Source of the DNA: VAZQ01 sp963807865 | GTDB taxonomy: Bacteria; Pseudomonadota; Alphaproteobacteria; Rhizobiales; Xanthobacteraceae | Length of the DNA: 64,000 nucleotides | NCBI GenBank assembly: GCA_963807865.1 | Contig: CAWEDK010000022.1 | Coordinates: 232,607-296,606 of the forward strand | Direction of reading: 5' to 3' | In this document: piece by piece, positions 63,125 to 64,000 of the stretch | Layout: every line of letters begins with the position of its first letter | Numbering within the stretch: the first letter of the stretch is position 1 | Program-made: the position numbers and the translations under genes | Notes under the pieces: model-generated | What the model saw: only the letters and a program-made list of their open reading frames with translations | The model's database searches: none | What the model was told of the DNA's origin: nothing

Positions 63125-64000
63125 TTGCGTGAGGTCTTGTCAGTCCGGAGCGTAAGCAAAGCCTATCCGGGTGTAACCGCGCTCCAAGATGTCTCATTCT
63201 CCCTTCTCCCAGGAGAAATTCGTGGGCTTTGTGGCGAAAACGGCGCGGGCAAGAGTACGTTCGTCAAGATTCTCATGGGCATCGACCAGCCGGACAGCGG
63301 CTCGATTGCCGTTAATGGGCAAATTCAGGTTATGGCGGGGCCACGACAGGCGCAACGCCTGGGCCTTGGATTGGTAGCTCAAGAGCTCAGCCTCGCGCCG
63401 CATCTATCGATCCTCGACAACATCTGGCTAGGCAGCGCTGAAGTACCGTTCCTTCACCGAAGAGCCAGCTTTCGCGCCCGCGCGCAACAGGCGCTGGCGA
63501 CTCTTGGGCTCGACGATTGGGACCTTGATCGCCCGGTCAGTTCGCTCACCATCGGTCAGCGCCAACTGATAGAGATCGCGCGTCTACTAGCCCGCAACGC
63601 GCAGGTACTCATCCTCGATGAGCCGACTGCTACGCTGTCCGATGCGGATATTGAACGCATTCTCAGCATTCTCAAAGGTCTGCGTGCGCAAGGTCGTTCC
63701 ATCATCTATATCACCCACCGTCTGGGCGAAGTCTTTGAACTGTGCGATTCCGTCACAGTACTGCGCAACGGTCGGCATGTCGCCACGCAGCCCGTCAGGG
63801 ACGTCACAAGAGAGCATCTGGTGGAACTAATGCTCGGACGCTCGTTCGATGAGATGTATCCCAAGGTAGCCACGCGGCCTGATCAAGGTGTGCGCGCGGT
63901 CGTCAAAGATCTAAACGTACCCGGCTCGCTGCACAACTTCTCAATGGTCGCGCCGCGTGGTCGGATCGTCTGCATCGCTGGGCAGATCGGCTCCGGCGCG
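63125..64000 (+). CDS. Sugar-type ABC transporter ATP-binding protein, 3' end outside window
   Basis: ATPase of the RbsA/MglA/XylG class (two fused ABC domains; only the first and the start of the second are present). The start is probably TTG at 63125 behind GGAGAA: LREVLSVRSVSKAYPGVTAL. Walker A is GENGAGKSTFVKIL, the Q-loop region VAQELSLAPHLSILDNIWLG, the signature LTIGQRQLIEIARLLA and Walker B VLILDEPTATLSD, with the His switch IYITHRLGE. The second domain begins at KDLNVPGSLHNFS and is cut at 64000. Permease and binding protein should follow to the right. Confidence 0.92.
   Translation, partial: MREVLSVRSVSKAYPGVTALQDVSFSLLPGEIRGLCGENGAGKSTFVKILMGIDQPDSGSIAVNGQIQVMAGPRQAQRLGLGLVAQELSLAPHLSILDNIWLGSAEVPFLHRRASFRARAQQALATLGLDDWDLDRPVSSLTIGQRQLIEIARLLARNAQVLILDEPTATLSDADIERILSILKGLRAQGRSIIYITHRLGEVFELCDSVTVLRNGRHVATQPVRDVTREHLVELMLGRSFDEMYPKVATRPDQGVRAVVKDLNVPGSLHNFSMVAPRGRIVCIAGQIGSGA

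Overview
The window comes from a GC-rich alphaproteobacterial chromosome, most likely Hyphomicrobiales close to the Bradyrhizobium/Xanthobacteraceae lineages. The evidence is gene order: lptF-lptG-lptD-surA-pdxA-rsmA, then gmk-yicC-mltG-fabF-acpP-fabG-fabD, divergent from rpsF-rpsR-DUF2232-rplI, then dnaB-alr-radA-cvpA-purF. Further support comes from small outer-membrane barrel proteins and many periplasmic tripartite-tricarboxylate (Bug/TctC) receptors. No complete rRNA, tRNA, CRISPR array or intact transposase is visible.

Layout. 0-10 kb: the start of ndk, a Tat-exported cyclase, a GFA-family protein, a 2-hydroxyacid dehydrogenase, a membrane protein, an SGNH hydrolase, two divergent Bug receptors, a cupin, an ABC-F ATPase and a lipoprotein. 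10-13 kb: two virtually identical tandem outer-membrane protein genes with different upstream regions. 13-23 kb: holC-pepA and the LPS-export/OMP-chaperone/pdxA/rsmA block. 23-26 kb: an alcohol dehydrogenase, and a hydroxycinnamoyl-CoA hydratase-lyase divergent from a Bug receptor across a palindromic operator candidate. 26-37 kb: gmk, yicC, mltG, the fatty-acid synthesis genes and the S6/S18/L9 operon. 37-48 kb: housekeeping genes, a SAM methyltransferase, a DUF1697 protein, an SDR and an alpha/beta hydrolase. 49-52 kb: an A/T-richer phage remnant (a DUF5681 protein and a broken large terminase) followed by short repeats. 52-55 kb: a roughly 980-residue six-haem cytochrome with a P460-like N-terminal part. 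55-62 kb: DoxX, a Bug-UbiD pair, a 27-residue membrane peptide, and a minus-strand Bug/hydrolase/cysteine-hydrolase cluster. The window ends inside a sugar-type ABC ATPase.

How the genes work together. Three loci place a Bug receptor beside a catabolic enzyme (hydratase-lyase, UbiD decarboxylase, hydrolase plus isochorismatase-like hydrolase). This suggests an organism that scavenges diverse, often aromatic, carboxylates. The rest is conserved machinery for the envelope, fatty acids, replication, translation and purine synthesis.

Data quality. At least 30 single-base indels break about 15 otherwise convincing genes, including essential ones (lptG, fabD, fabG, fabF, purF). Most are +1 and sit in short homopolymers or a few recurring contexts. 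I read them as assembly or base-calling errors rather than biology, and I give gene coordinates across the breaks. No clearly novel defence or mobile system was found. The most interesting items are the duplicated porin-like gene, the P460/multihaem cytochrome, the divergent aromatic-acid locus, paired CTAG-ended palindromic repeats, and the hairpin-controlled tiny membrane peptide.
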